Shown here: piece after piece, positions 1 through 7,947 of the stretch
Numbering within the stretch: the first letter of the stretch is position 1
How the letters are laid out: each line of letters begins with the position of its first letter
NCBI GenBank assembly: GCA_003427395.1
Contig: BFEA01000048.1
Span: 2,552,068 to 2,572,593, forward strand
Reading direction: 5' to 3'
Source: Chara braunii
Taxonomy: Eukaryota > Streptophyta > Charophyceae > Charales > Characeae
DNA: 20,526 nucleotides
The notes under the pieces: model-generated
What the model was told of the DNA's origin: nothing
The model's database searches: none
The model's input: only the letters and a program-made list of their open reading frames with translations
Made by a program: the position numbers and the translations under genes

Positions 1-83
1 TGTGGTGTGTGTTGAGTTGGACACTACAGCCTTGCAGGGGTGGGGTCGATATCATGACCGGTACGATTCCACTTTTGAACACC

Positions 84-236
84 ATGTCCTGGCTGCAGTG
101 GTTAAGAGACTTGGCTCTTGAGACCAAGGGCGCCGGTTCGAGTGTGTGCATGCACAGAGGAGGGCTTAAGCCCAGACGTACGGAATCTGGAATCCATACT
201 ACCCCTAAAGACAATTATGTGCTACTTTTTTTTTTT
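84..236 (+). repeat. tRNA-derived SINE-like unit
   Basis: A tRNA-like RNA polymerase III promoter can be read: a box A-like TGGCTGCAGTGG at 90-101 and a box B-like GGTTCGAGT at 135-143. The spacing is about 45 bp, as in a tRNA. A 5-bp anticodon-arm-like stem (CTTGG/CCAAG) lies between them. An 11-T run at 226-236 could end a Pol III transcript. The 3' side is not tRNA-like and no acceptor stem closes, so this is a tRNA-related SINE or relic and not a working tRNA. No clear target-site duplication was seen. Confidence 0.6.
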
Positions 237-337
237 AATAATAAAATATGATCTTGTGGGCCTGGTTGGTACTTAGTACTTCCGCAGGCCATTTTTGGGG
301 GTTTGTGAACTCCAACTCCACTTTTCTCAAGCTTTAT

Positions 338-490
338 TTTGTTTTTGTTTTTTTTTTAATTATTATTATTTTTTAAAACACCCCCACCAGTGTTAGTGCT
401 GCTGGTAAGAGCAGACACCACTAACACCTGGGGAGAGGCTCCATCTATTAGTGGGGAGCGTCACCTTCTGGAAAACGGGTCCAGTGTCCC
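338..490 (-). repeat. Poly(A)-tailed dispersed repeat, copy A (long form)
   Basis: Read on the minus strand, this starts GGGACACTGGACCCG and continues through GCTCCCCACTAATAGATGG and TAGTGGTGTCTGCTC to an A-rich tail (T-rich 338-375 on +). The same order of blocks occurs at 4680-4810 on the + strand, including the 3' extension after GGAGCC. Three shorter relatives lie at 793-844, 1351-1392 and 9008-9095. The A-tail and scattered orientation suggest a SINE or another LINE-mobilised retroposon. No tRNA-like boxes were recognised, so the source RNA is unknown. Confidence 0.65.
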
Positions 491-537
491 TTGAAAGAAA
501 AACATCTTGAGAAGGTGAGAACAGCGACTTGTGAGAT

Positions 538-681
538 CTGCCAGCATTGATTACCCTGCACAACAGGGGATTGACTGAGCAGACCCTATGAGAATAGTGG
601 CTATGGAGTCTGCCAGCATTGATTGCCCTGAAACCCAGGGGATTGACTGAGCAGATCCTGTGTAATATCCAGTAAAGTAGC
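538..681. repeat. 72-bp tandem duplication (2 copies)
   Basis: Two units, 538-609 and 610-681, each begin CTGCCAGCATTGATT and contain GGGGATTGACTGAGCAGA. They differ at a few bases. Because 72 is a multiple of three, open frames run through both units, but these have no recognisable protein. Confidence 0.8.
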
Positions 682-792
682 CTTGTGTAAGCATGCAGGG
701 CATCCAAGACCTGCACTTTTCTCCAGCTACTCCTACAGACAATTATGAGGTGCTCACTGCTTAATATTTACTCAGGGTAATGTGCTTTTTTT

Positions 793-844
793 AAAAAAGG
801 AGCAACATTTATAAAGTTGTGCCAGGAACCGGGCCCTGCGTCCC
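793..844 (-). repeat. Poly(A)-tailed dispersed repeat, diverged copy E
   Basis: On the minus strand this reads GGGACGCAGGGCCCGGTTCC, close to the start of the copy at 9008-9095 (GGGACGCTGGGCCCGGTTCC). The middle of the family consensus is replaced by unrelated bases, and only a short T/A run follows. It is a diverged or rearranged member. Confidence 0.45.
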
Positions 845-1350
845 TCACAAAGTTCGCTGCAGCTCTAAGGCTGAGCAAGGCTCTCCGGCGAAGCAAAGCC
901 CAGGCCACGACTGTGGCAATATTTTACTCCTTATTCTCTTCTCAATCCAATCCCTCCACTAACTAACAATAATGTGCAATTTGATTTGTGTGTGCCTATG
1001 TGCTTTATACGTTGCGTGATCAGGGGTGGAGGGAGAAGAGCAAGAGAGCAAAGAGTCGTCGCAAGACGTCAACAGATTTTGGACCACCTGACAAGCATGG
1101 CCAACCGTCTCCTTGCAGAGACTACTACGAAGCAGAAGAGTCGGCTATCGATACTCGCCACCCCCAAAAAGAGTATGCTTGAGATGCTTGCCAGCGCTAT
1201 GCTGCAGCGTGACCTAAATAATTAGGATGGACCGTACACAGACACACCATTATGTGTGTGTGCATGTGTTGTGAACTGTCATCGCAGCAACCCCTTTTCC
1301 ACCCACATGAGTAGATCCAGATCTGAAACAGCTTTACCTACTCTTCCTGA
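845..1350. other. Unassigned stretch with one small open frame
   Basis: No gene is recognised. A frame with its first ATG at 998 stays open for about 75 codons to a stop at 1223-1225. Its product would be basic and helix-prone (for example ARRQQILDHLTSMANRLL) with no known motif. With no splice, promoter or homology evidence it is not called as a gene. Short TG-rich stretches lie near 985 and 1253-1270. Confidence 0.3.
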
Positions 1351-1392
1351 GGCTCCCCACCAATAGATTGGAGCAAAAAAAAAAAAAAAAAA
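1351..1392 (+). repeat. Poly(A)-tailed dispersed repeat, 5'-truncated copy D
   Basis: GGCTCCCCACCAATAGATTG followed by GAGC and an 18-A run is the 3' end of the short form of the family seen at 9008-9095. It is flanked by near-identical 10-mers, CTCTTCCTGA at 1341-1350 and CTCTTCTTGA at 1393-1402. This looks like a target-site duplication with one mismatch, as expected for a 5'-truncated retroposon. Confidence 0.65.
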
Positions 1393-1500
1393 CTCTTCTT
1401 GAAATGTTCCAAGTCTGACGCGCCTTTTCCTTGTGCAGTCCTTTCTTTGCTTTCCTTACGTTGGCTTCTTTTGGTTTTTTTCTTTTATTTCTTTGTGACA

Positions 1501-1606
1501 ATGTGTGTGCATGTTTGTGTGTGTGTGTGTGTAGGGGTGTGTGTATGTATGTGTATGTGTCTCGGGTTGTGTGTGAGAGACAGACAGACAGATAGATATA
1601 GATATA
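1501..1606. repeat. Compound microsatellite (TG)n / (AGAC)n / (GATA)n
   Basis: An interrupted TG tract (1501-1575) runs into short AGAC repeats and then GATATA-type repeats up to about 1606. The open frame across it is a by-product of the repeat. Confidence 0.9.
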
Positions 1607-2059
1607 TTCAAAATTTAATATTTAACTATATGTACTTGGGTTCAGGGATCAACCAAATAGAGTACCCGCTAAGTGTACCAAATGAAGACTATCCTTCGTC
1701 GGACTGAGAACCAGCCTTAAGCCGCCAGTTCCTTTCCCATGCGTTGGCCGTGGGCCCTGCGCGCAAACGATTCGGGATGAATCTGGCTCCCGAGCGAGGC
1801 CAGCGCCAGCCTGCGTGTTAACGGCGGGCTTTTTTTTTTTGGCTGGGAAACGTAGTGGCAGTTTTAAATGTACTAGCCAGGACTAAGCCATCCTAAGAAA
1901 GATTATGGGTCCATGCCTACTCTGCTCTGTGCGGGGGACCAGTACCCAGGCTCCTAACACCTGGCGCGGGCTGGAAAGTCAAACACAAACATCCACCACC
2001 AGCCAGGAGAGACAAGGCGACTTTCTCAGCCGATGAACCAGAAGTATGCCCCAGGGGGT
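1607..2059. other. Unassigned stretch
   Basis: It holds a GC-rich segment (1740-1830) and a T-run near 1831-1841. I see no coding signature or repeat relationship within this window. Confidence 0.4.
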
Positions 2060-2128
2060 TGTGGGGAATTGAATCCACGACCTGCTGTGTACCACTTACG
2101 TGCTCAACCAACTGATTAGGCCACTTGG
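2060..2128 (-). repeat. tRNA-like SINE head (minus strand)
   Basis: The reverse complement contains a box A-like TGGCCTAATCAGTTGGT (from 2107-2123) and a box B-like GGATTCAATTCC (around 2064-2076), at tRNA-like spacing. It is therefore a tRNA-derived Pol III head transcribed leftwards. A body would extend below 2060 but its end was not identified. Confidence 0.6.
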
Positions 2129-2130
2129 CC

Positions 2131-2183
2131 CGGGGTAGAGCTCAGATATTGTAACTTGGAGGTCCCGGGTTCAACTCCAAACG
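2131..2183 (+). repeat. tRNA-like unit (plus strand)
   Basis: A good box B-like GGGTTCAACTCC lies at 2167-2178, preceded by a weaker box A-like TAGAGCTCAG at 2136-2145. It lies back to back with the minus-strand tRNA-like head at 2060-2128 and runs directly into the tandem array at 2185. The array may be the body of this SINE, amplified. Confidence 0.5.
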
Positions 2184-2184
2184 C

Positions 2185-2609
2185 ATAACACATAACGCAT
2201 AGCTGATAACCGACTGGCGGAGGGTGCAGGGGGGGATGGGCTGGAGGTTTTCCTGGCAGGAATCGGCCCTGTGGCGAACTGGTGTGATGGTTACAGACCG
2301 ATAACCCTAACCCCTCGATATGACAAACAGATAACACATAACTCATAGCTGATAACCAACTGCGGGGGGTGCAGTGGGGGATGGGCTGGAGGTTTTCCCT
2401 GGCAGGAATCGGCCCTGTGGCAAACTGGTGCGATGGTTACGGACAGATAACCCTGCCCCCTTGATATGACACTAGCACGGGTGGAAAATGACCCAACGCT
2501 AACACAATCTATAACTGATAGGCAACTGGGGTGCAAAGGGGGATGGAATCGACCCTGTTGTGAGCTGGTGCAACGGTTACGGACCGACAACCTTGCCCCC
2601 TCAATATGA
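2185..2609 (+). repeat. Three-copy tandem repeat (about 146-168 bp units)
   Basis: Units start near 2185, 2331 and 2499. Each contains a TAACACATAAC-like start, a GATAACC/CAACTG segment, a G-rich GTGCAGGGGGGATGG segment, AATCGGCCCTGT, GGTTACGGACCGATAACC and an end near CCCCTCGATATGA. The third unit is the most diverged and follows a 25-bp insertion. Confidence 0.8.
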
Positions 2610-2639
2610 ACTGGATAACTAACTGTCCATGACGACAAC

Positions 2640-2965
2640 ACAAAAACCCCTATTAATACAAGGCAACAGCAGGTTGTGCTAGGAACATGTCGCCCGGTTT
2701 GGGTCAGGGGGCTGCCTTAGGTAAGACCTTGGTCAGGGTAGGAGCACTAGACACTGCCTGTGGTAGATCCGTGGAATGTTCGCTGTCTGACCAACCCAGG
2801 GCTGGTGCTCATAAGGAAAGTGCATAGGACAATCATGCTCGGCGACCGAAGTGCCCATACGACAAGGCTCGTCTGATAGTGCTTCAACTAGGGCTGGGAG
2901 GGGTTGTCCTGGCCTAGCGCTTGCTGTCCGATATACCTGAGGTAAGGGTCAACAGTGCCCCCCGT
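2640..2965 (+). repeat. Dispersed repeat related to 12390-12500
   Basis: ACTAGGGCTGG followed by GTT..CC.GCC..GCGCTTG, CTGTC and GATA.ACC.GAGGTAAGGG (about 2888-2950) is repeated in diverged form at about 12403-12480. The rest of this stretch is GC-rich DNA with no coding signature. The element type is unknown. Confidence 0.4.
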
Positions 2966-3015
2966 AGATGGAGAAGCAGGGGTTACGCTAAGGAAGAAGA
3001 ACGTTGAGGTAGGAA

Positions 3016-3417
3016 TGGGGTGTTGCCGCCACAAGCTGCCATGTGGTCACCCTTTATGACCAATATGTTTATAACAACTCGCTTGCCAATGTTAATGGCG
3101 GCATGGAGGATGAGATGCTCCCACGAATATAAACAGCACACATTTGGATACATAGAGGCAAAAACAACATAGTAGAGACGATCTCCACAAACACACACGC
3201 GACATGGAAGGAGCTCAAACAAATGCTGGCAAAAGAACCAGAAGAGACCAATCGAAATGAGCTGGCAGCAAACTTCCGTGCAGTATGGTGGACAATGCAG
3301 AGAGACTCTGCGAACTGGACCATCACAACAACTGAAGATGGAAGCCCTGGCTGGCAACGTCTACCAGGTCACCACTTCGTCTTCACCTTTCAACCAACCA
3401 ACTTCATCCTGGCCTAG
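3016..3417 (+). pseudogene. Possible broken coding remnant, unrecognised
   Basis: One + strand frame is open from 3013 to a TAG at 3415-3417 except for one in-frame TAA at 3130-3132. The translation looks protein-like and not low-complexity, for example WKELKQMLAKEPEETNRNEL and NFRAVWWTMQRDSANWTITT, and ends PTNFILA. I do not recognise a family. The lack of an initiating ATG near a plausible promoter, the internal stop and the surrounding repeats suggest a gene or retroelement fragment. It could instead be a chance open frame. A protein search would decide. Confidence 0.25.
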
Positions 3418-3439
3418 GACCTCACCACCCTTACCTTAA

Positions 3440-3600
3440 CATTGCAGTCGCCCCGCCCCCCCACCCCCCTCCCCTCTTTCTCCACCCTTCTTCTCCCCCT
3501 AGCTCCCTTTCCTCCTCCCTCCTCCATCATCCTCCTTCCTCCCTCCATCCTCCCTCCTTCCTCCTCATTGCTGATGCTGCCCCCTCCACCCTCCTCCCAC
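3440..3600. repeat. Polypyrimidine (C/T-rich) tract
   Basis: About 160 bp are nearly all C and T on the + strand, with TCCTCC and CCCTCC sub-repeats. Such tracts can form triplex DNA. The opposing open frames across it are composition artefacts. Confidence 0.8.
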
Positions 3601-4106
3601 ACAAGCTGGATGCCGGCCAAGCATGGACTCCCCTCCCGGATTTGAAGTAGTTCTACTGGGAATCAAGAGGGACAGCAGCAGGATCCGGTCACGCGGAGAC
3701 ATCAAGCGCATTGGGGGAAGTAAAGGGAAAAGAAGCTGGCGAATACCTGTTACACAGCCAAGAGACAGCCAAATGCACAGGAATGCACTACAGTGTGCTC
3801 CCCAGTACAATACAGCATGCACTGGATTATTGGGAGGGTGGGCACAGGGGGGCCGTTGGGGCTGTAGCCTCAGGCCCCCAAGTTTCTAAATAAAGAACAC
3901 AAAGGACATGGGACTGAGTTAGTAACAGCGGGAGTCTGGGGGGTTGGGATCTGACGGTTGCAGGGTTGGTGGGGATAGGTGGGAAAAGGTGGTAACTAAG
4001 GCAGATCCACATAACCATGCCAACACCTTACTGCACAGTGACACAGCACCGCACAAGAATGTAGTCCAAGTTATGGCAGGCAAAAGGAGAAATGACGGAC
4101 AACAGG
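3601..4106. other. Unassigned stretch
   Basis: It contains an AATAAA at 3889-3894 after a G/C-rich stretch, but no reading frame supports a transcript ending there. No repeat relationship was seen. Confidence 0.35.
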
Positions 4107-4190
4107 GTCTAAGGGTTTAAGGGTTTAAGGGTTTAAGGGGTTAGGGGTCTAAGGGTTAGGGACTTATGGGTGTAAGGGGTTAAGGGTTGA
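4107..4190 (+). repeat. Telomere-like interstitial block (TTTAAGGG variants)
   Basis: Four near-perfect copies of an 8-bp TTTAAGGG-type unit are followed by degenerate units (TTAGGGG, TCTAAGGG, TTAGGG, TGTAAGGGG, TTAAGGG). Plant telomeres use TTTAGGG; the dominant unit here has one extra A. It is internal and short, so it is an interstitial telomere-like repeat and not a chromosome end. Confidence 0.65.
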
Positions 4191-4353
4191 AAGAGTCCTG
4201 CCATAACCCTTGGGCTCATGGCCCGCATAATTGAGCTGGATAGAATTACTCCACTGAAAAATTTATCTGACAGACAGTTATGCATGGACCGTAGGAAACA
4301 CAGTTAGGAACACTCTTAACCACACCTTATATAACACACCGCGATATGAGGCA

Positions 4354-4515
4354 TGAAACACACGCAGGAGTACCCGCAACATACACAGACACAACAAGTA
4401 TATGGCAACAACAAGATAAATAGTACATAAACTGCAAAACACACGTAGGAGTACCCGCAATAGACAGAGACACAACGACATATGGCAATGACAAGATAGA
4501 TAATACATAAACTCT
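4354..4515. repeat. 81-bp tandem duplication (2 copies)
   Basis: AAACACACGCAGGAGTACCC at 4356 recurs with one change (CGTAGG) at 4437. Each copy continues to ATGGCAA..ACAAGATA.ATA and ACATAAACT. The 27-codon period explains the repetitive open frame on the minus strand. Confidence 0.8.
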
Positions 4516-4679
4516 AAGTGACTTTCAACTGGTTAGGATAACGGCATCATAAGTGATAATTCACGGAATAATCCATTACAAAAGGAGTGATAAGGCGCTG
4601 GGACACTCAATCCCCAGCTCTTCAGGCATACTAACAAACCATGCTTATACTATCGTTGTTTTTGACATTGTATTATACA

Positions 4680-4810
4680 GGGACACTGGACCCGATTTCC
4701 AGCAGGTGCTGCTCCCCACCAATAGATGGAGCCTCCCTGACGATACTAGTGGTGTCTGCTCCTATCAGCACCCCTAGTAGATGATCGGGAAAAAAAAAAA
4801 AAAAAAAAAA
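4680..4810 (+). repeat. Poly(A)-tailed dispersed repeat, copy B (long form)
   Basis: It begins GGGACACTGGACCCGATTTC, contains GCTCCCCACCAATAGATGG and TAGTGGTGTCTGCTCC, and ends with a 21-A tail (4790-4810). It matches copy A at 338-490 over its whole length in the opposite orientation. The intact 3' A tail supports retroposition. A target-site duplication was not found. Confidence 0.7.
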
Positions 4811-4941
4811 GAAAGGAATGGGGTGGGTCCTGTGAGCACAAATTAAAAAAAAAAACAAAAAAAAAACAGTTGATGGCCCTCTACAGACTGCTGAGTCAGT
4901 GCTGACCAGTCCGCCTATGGGTCGGCCCGACCGGCAGGCAA

Positions 4942-4967
4942 GCCGACGGCCTACGGTAGGCGTCGGC
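4942..4967. repeat. Short GC-rich hairpin
   Basis: GCCGACGGCCTAC is followed at once by its near-perfect reverse complement GGTAGGCGTCGGC, with one unpaired base. It could form a stem of about 12 bp. No function is assigned. Confidence 0.5.
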
Positions 4968-5052
4968 AGTAGGCGTTCTGACAACCCTGCTAGGGCCCAT
5001 ATTTTTTTATCACTTAGGGGGAGTCCCACTCCCAAAGAGGATTTGGATTAAG

Positions 5053-5145
5053 CTCCTGAATCTGGACAAGTTTTATGCAGAGATGCAGAAATGCAGTTCA
5101 ATCCCGATTTTCTGCGCCTCTCCACAAAACCGTCCAGATTCAGGC
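5053..5145. mobile_element. Small foldback element inserted in an inverted-repeat arm
   Basis: CCTGAATCTGGAC at 5055 starts a 37-bp arm whose inverted copy is 5109-5144 (13 perfect outer bases, then about 80 percent identity), with a 17-bp loop. The matching place in the opposite arm of the larger element (around 5608-5613) lacks it. Flanking 6-mers ATTAAG (5047-5052) and ATTCAG (5146-5151) could be a target-site duplication. A related foldback lies at 8051-8173. Confidence 0.6.
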
Positions 5146-5292
5146 ATTCAGGGCCTCGTTAGACACTCCTTGGGGACGTGAGATCCACAAGGACGCGCTC
5201 GTTCCACCTGTCCTTGGGACGAAATTGAAAAAGAAATGTGAAAACGCCACGAGGAGAATTCCTTGTGGCATCCTTGTGGCCCCAGCCATTTC

Positions 5293-5338
5293 TTCCTTGT
5301 GCCCAAGGGACCTCGTGAGGTCCCTTGGGCACAAGGAA
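5293..5338. repeat. Perfect 22-bp palindrome (2-bp spacer)
   Basis: The arm 5293-5314 and its exact reverse complement 5317-5338 are separated by GT. The arm contains TTGTGCCCAAGGGACCTC. It sits near the middle of the larger inverted-repeat element and would extrude as a strong hairpin. Confidence 0.9.
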
Positions 5339-5548
5339 TCCGAGTTTCACGGAGAGGAGAGGGCACACGGGTAGACAGACGTTACAGCTGAGAATCTGGA
5401 TCGTGGCGGCACCCTATTGGCTGAAGGCCTGCAGCACAACTGTTTTTTTTTTTTCTTTTCTTTTCTTTTTCTGACATCAGGCTTAGGAAATGTCCTCGGG
5501 CGACGTCCCCCAGGACAGGTGGAACGAAGAGCCCAAATTCCCTTACGA

Positions 5549-5572
5549 GCCACAAGGAAAATTCCTTGTGGC
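5549..5572. repeat. Perfect 11-bp palindrome
   Basis: GCCACAAGGAA, then AA, then TTCCTTGTGGC. The same CCACAAGGA word recurs at 5185 and, inverted, near 5260-5280, so it is a building block of the surrounding element. Confidence 0.85.
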
Positions 5573-5699
5573 GCAAGGAAATCGTAAGGAGTGTCTAACG
5601 AGGCCCTCAGTCCAATCCTCTTTGCTGGAGGGACCTCGCCCCTACTGCCTGGTGTTGTTCTGAGAAGCTGCTGCCATACACGTGGTAACCAACCGGATG

Positions 5700-5755
5700 T
5701 GTGGACCGGGTTCCAGACAGTCCGGAACAACACGTCCGGGTCTGGTGTCCGGTCC
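5700..5755. repeat. GTCCGG-rich cluster 1
   Basis: Three TCCGG words and an ACCGG lie within about 55 bp, including CCAGACAGTCCGG and GTGTCCGGT. Very similar phrases recur at 7266-7372. Confidence 0.5.
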
Positions 5756-5933
5756 ATGATGTCTGGATGGAGGCCCCCAGGGCAAAATTTGGAAAACAAA
5801 AAGGGGCAGCCCAGGACGTTTTTCGGGTACTGGCCGCACACAAGACACTGCAGATTTTTGGGGTGGCGGGTTTCACACAGGCCCCAGCAATTTCAAAGCG
5901 GCCGTTTTGACGTGCTGCCCGCTGCCGCTGCTC

Positions 5934-5937
<4 letters not shown>

Positions 5938-5986
<49 letters not shown>
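5938..5986. repeat. (GA)n microsatellite
   Basis: An uninterrupted GA dinucleotide run of about 24 units. Confidence 0.97.
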
Positions 5987-5987
<1 letters not shown>

Positions 5988-6483
5988 ACTGACAGTGCTG
6001 CCAGCCTGAAGACTCCGACGTTCTGAATTGAATTACAAAGTTCAAACTTTCTTTTCTTTTCTTTTTTCCTTTTCTTTTTTTTTTTAATAAAAAGCCCTGG
6101 TTTTTGTAGAGGCTGGATTACAGACATATGAGAGTCACCTTCAGCACTCGGCCATGTGGTAGAGCCCCCCTAATCCCTATAGGACTCCCTCCCAACCTAC
6201 CTCTTTCGTAATTTCTCCCCGTGCACTCCTACTCCCACGATCCTACCTCAGTGTCTACCACTCAGGATCGTCACCCTCCAGCCTTGGGGGTGACCTGACC
6301 AACCCGTGGTTGTAGGTACCAGGGCTAAGCTGAGTCCCACACACCCCACTCAGCCCTGATCGAAACGTATTTGTGCGAGCCTTGTTGCCCAGGTACTTCA
6401 GGTGCTAGGTACAGACTTTTGACTACAAGTCCCATAGGTGGACCTACCTATTTTGCGTTCCTGTCCTTTTCTTGTGTACACAG
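5987..6483. other. Unassigned stretch
   Basis: It has a T/C-rich tract at about 6047-6086. The rest (6087-6483) is mixed-composition DNA with no coding signature, no tRNA-like boxes and no repeat partner in the window. Confidence 0.35.
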
Positions 6484-6630
6484 CTGTTGTTACTGTTGTT
6501 ACTGTTGTTACTGTTGTTACTGTTGTTACTGTCGTTACTATTGTTACTGTTGTTACTGTTGTACACAGCAGTTGTTACTGTTGTTACTGTTGTTACTGTT
6601 GTTACTGTTGTTACTGTTGTTTGTTGTTAG
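6476..6630 (+). repeat. 9-bp (CTGTTGTTA)n array with higher-order duplication
   Basis: CTGTTGTTA units start at 6484. GTACACAGC at 6476 recurs as GTACACAGC at 6561 followed by a second run, so the array consists of two blocks of about 85 bp. Because 9 is a multiple of 3, all frames read as simple peptides (VVT, CCY or SNN runs), which are not genes. Confidence 0.95.
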
Positions 6631-7265
6631 GTTGTTCGCTGTGCACACTGTTGTCTTTACTACTTTTTTTTTTTTCATTGATAGTGAACCTAACATAGGA
6701 GGCAGGCAAGCCAACCAATTATGTAGAGAGCCCCATCGACACAAGAGCCCTACCAGCACCGGCCATAGACTGTACTAAGTCTCACTCTCATCAACTGTTC
6801 CTCGTTCCATGGCGGTCTGTAGGGTCCTAGTTCACACAGACTTCGACCGTGGATTGTACAAATTCTGACTCTCATCAACCATTCCTGTTCCACGGGCGAG
6901 CTGTGCTAAGGGGAGCCCTCATCCTAACCCCTACCGTGCCTAGTGGCTGACCCCCCCAGATCTCCAGCTAGCATCGGGTCGCCCTACTCTAATCTTGCCC
7001 CAAGAAACCTACCAACACCAACCACAGTCCGTAGCAATGAAGTTATCAACTTAAAATTTTCAGTTCCTTTTTCTCTGTTTCTTTAGTCTTGTGTGCCTGC
7101 TTTGCTTCTGCATGTCTGCTAGTTGAATGTGCTTGTTGATTTGCTGCAAGACAGGTGCTCTGCTGCCTGAACTACAAAGTGCAAAGCAGGAGAGTGCCTT
7201 CCACCCCCACCCACCCCCCCGCCCGGTTTTTTTTTTTTTCCGGTGCGGACATTTTGTACCCACTG
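6631..7265. other. Unassigned stretch
   Basis: CTCTCATCAAC with a following TTCC recurs at about 6785 and 6871, suggesting an old duplication of about 87 bp (6765-6950). A C-run then T-run lies at 7201-7230. No gene signal was seen. Confidence 0.35.
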
Positions 7266-7372
7266 ACGGACTATCCGGGTCCGGTGATGACGGGTGTCCG
7301 GTGGTTTTCGGATCACCGGACAGTCCGGACCGGTCCAGACACTAGTCCAGAAGACAGTCCGGTGTCCGGTTA
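7266..7372. repeat. GTCCGG-rich cluster 2
   Basis: Six TCCGG and two CCGGA words occur in about 105 bp, including GACAGTCCGG and GTGTCCGGT. GGACCGGTCCAGAC resembles GGACCGGGTTCCAGAC of the cluster at 5700-5755. The cause (short tandem growth or a shared element) is not known. Confidence 0.55.
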
Positions 7373-7834
7373 CCATTTTATTTTCGGCGTTTTTTTTCTT
7401 TTTCTTTTCTCCCCACCGTAATTGTAATAATGTTCCCATGTTTTGTTTCGTTTCCGGATTTTTTTTATTAATCTTTTGTTTCCAAAGTTTTCCACTATGT
7501 TGCTTGTGTTGACGTGGCGAAAACAGCGAAACTTCAGCACAGCGAAATTTGGGCCCTCCATTAGCCGTCTCTCGTCCAGTGAAGACAGTAGTTTCTTGTT
7601 TCTTGTCTATGGTTTCAAAAAAAAAAACACTTTGCTGGCCCAAGCTTGGGTCCGACTCCGTCCGAGTGCTTCATTGATGATGGTGCTGGAAATGAGTATG
7701 TCAAAAGAAAGAAAAAAGATAATCATAATGATGATGTAGTCTGTGCAGCAATCAATGGAATGCCATGGGACAACTATCAGGTTTCAAGGTCAGTTCAGCA
7801 AGCAAGAGGATCCTTTCTTTCTTTTTTTTTGTTC
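7373..7834. other. Unassigned stretch
   Basis: It is T-rich in its left half (7379-7500), then mixed DNA with an 11-A run (7617-7627). Open frames here are interrupted and show no recognisable domain. Confidence 0.35.
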
Positions 7835-7947
7835 ATGAATGCAATTCGTTTTTTTCTCTTTTCTTTTCTTTTTTCCCCCGTCTTCTTCTCTGTACCGTTC
7901 CAATTTTAACAGCAGATGTCCCCGAGCACAATGAATGAATGCAATTC
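7835..7947 (-). mobile_element. U6 snRNA 5'-fragment retroposon with 13-bp TSD
   Basis: On the minus strand, 7926-7881 reads TCGGGGACATC, then AAAATTGGAACGGTACAGAG and AAGAAG. This matches the 5' part of plant U6 snRNA (hairpin 3' side, spacer, ACAGAGA box). It stops before the U4-pairing region and continues into an A-rich tail (7875-7848 on minus). ATGAATGCAATTC is repeated exactly at 7835-7847 and 7935-7947, flanking the whole insert. A 5' RNA portion plus A tail plus target-site duplication is the mark of LINE-mediated retroposition of a U6 RNA. It is not a working U6 gene: the 3' two thirds are missing. Confidence 0.8.

Larger units (their letters stand above)
5034..5623. mobile_element. 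Long inverted-repeat (MITE/foldback-type) element
   Basis: The two ends are inverted copies of each other. AAAGAGGATT at 5034 pairs with AATCCTCTTT at 5614-5623. The blocks 5150-5171 and 5586-5607 are perfect 22-bp inverted repeats, and 5199-5213 and 5513-5527 are perfect 15-bp inverted repeats. The inner region has further palindromes (5293-5338, 5549-5572) and a T/C tract (5443-5470). There is no transposase frame. The structure fits a non-autonomous DNA element or a large foldback. The left arm is interrupted by a second hairpin element (5053-5145) absent from the right arm. Confidence 0.65.

Noticed and set aside
4107-4190. True telomere end
   Set aside because: Internal, short and degenerate, with ordinary sequence on both sides.
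4354-4515. CRISPR-like array
   Set aside because: It is only two adjacent copies without unique spacers, in a eukaryotic repeat context. No CRISPR array was seen anywhere in the window.
5347-5841. 164-codon minus-strand frame
   Set aside because: It crosses the palindromic element, a T/C tract and the GTCCGG cluster; there is no domain.
6371-6778. 135-codon + strand open frame rich in CCY/L and the overlapping VVT frame
   Set aside because: Both are translations of the 9-bp CTGTTGTTA array, whose period keeps all frames open.
7119-7643. 174-codon minus-strand frame
   Set aside because: It contains long K/N runs from T-rich tracts and no motif; the start is not supported.
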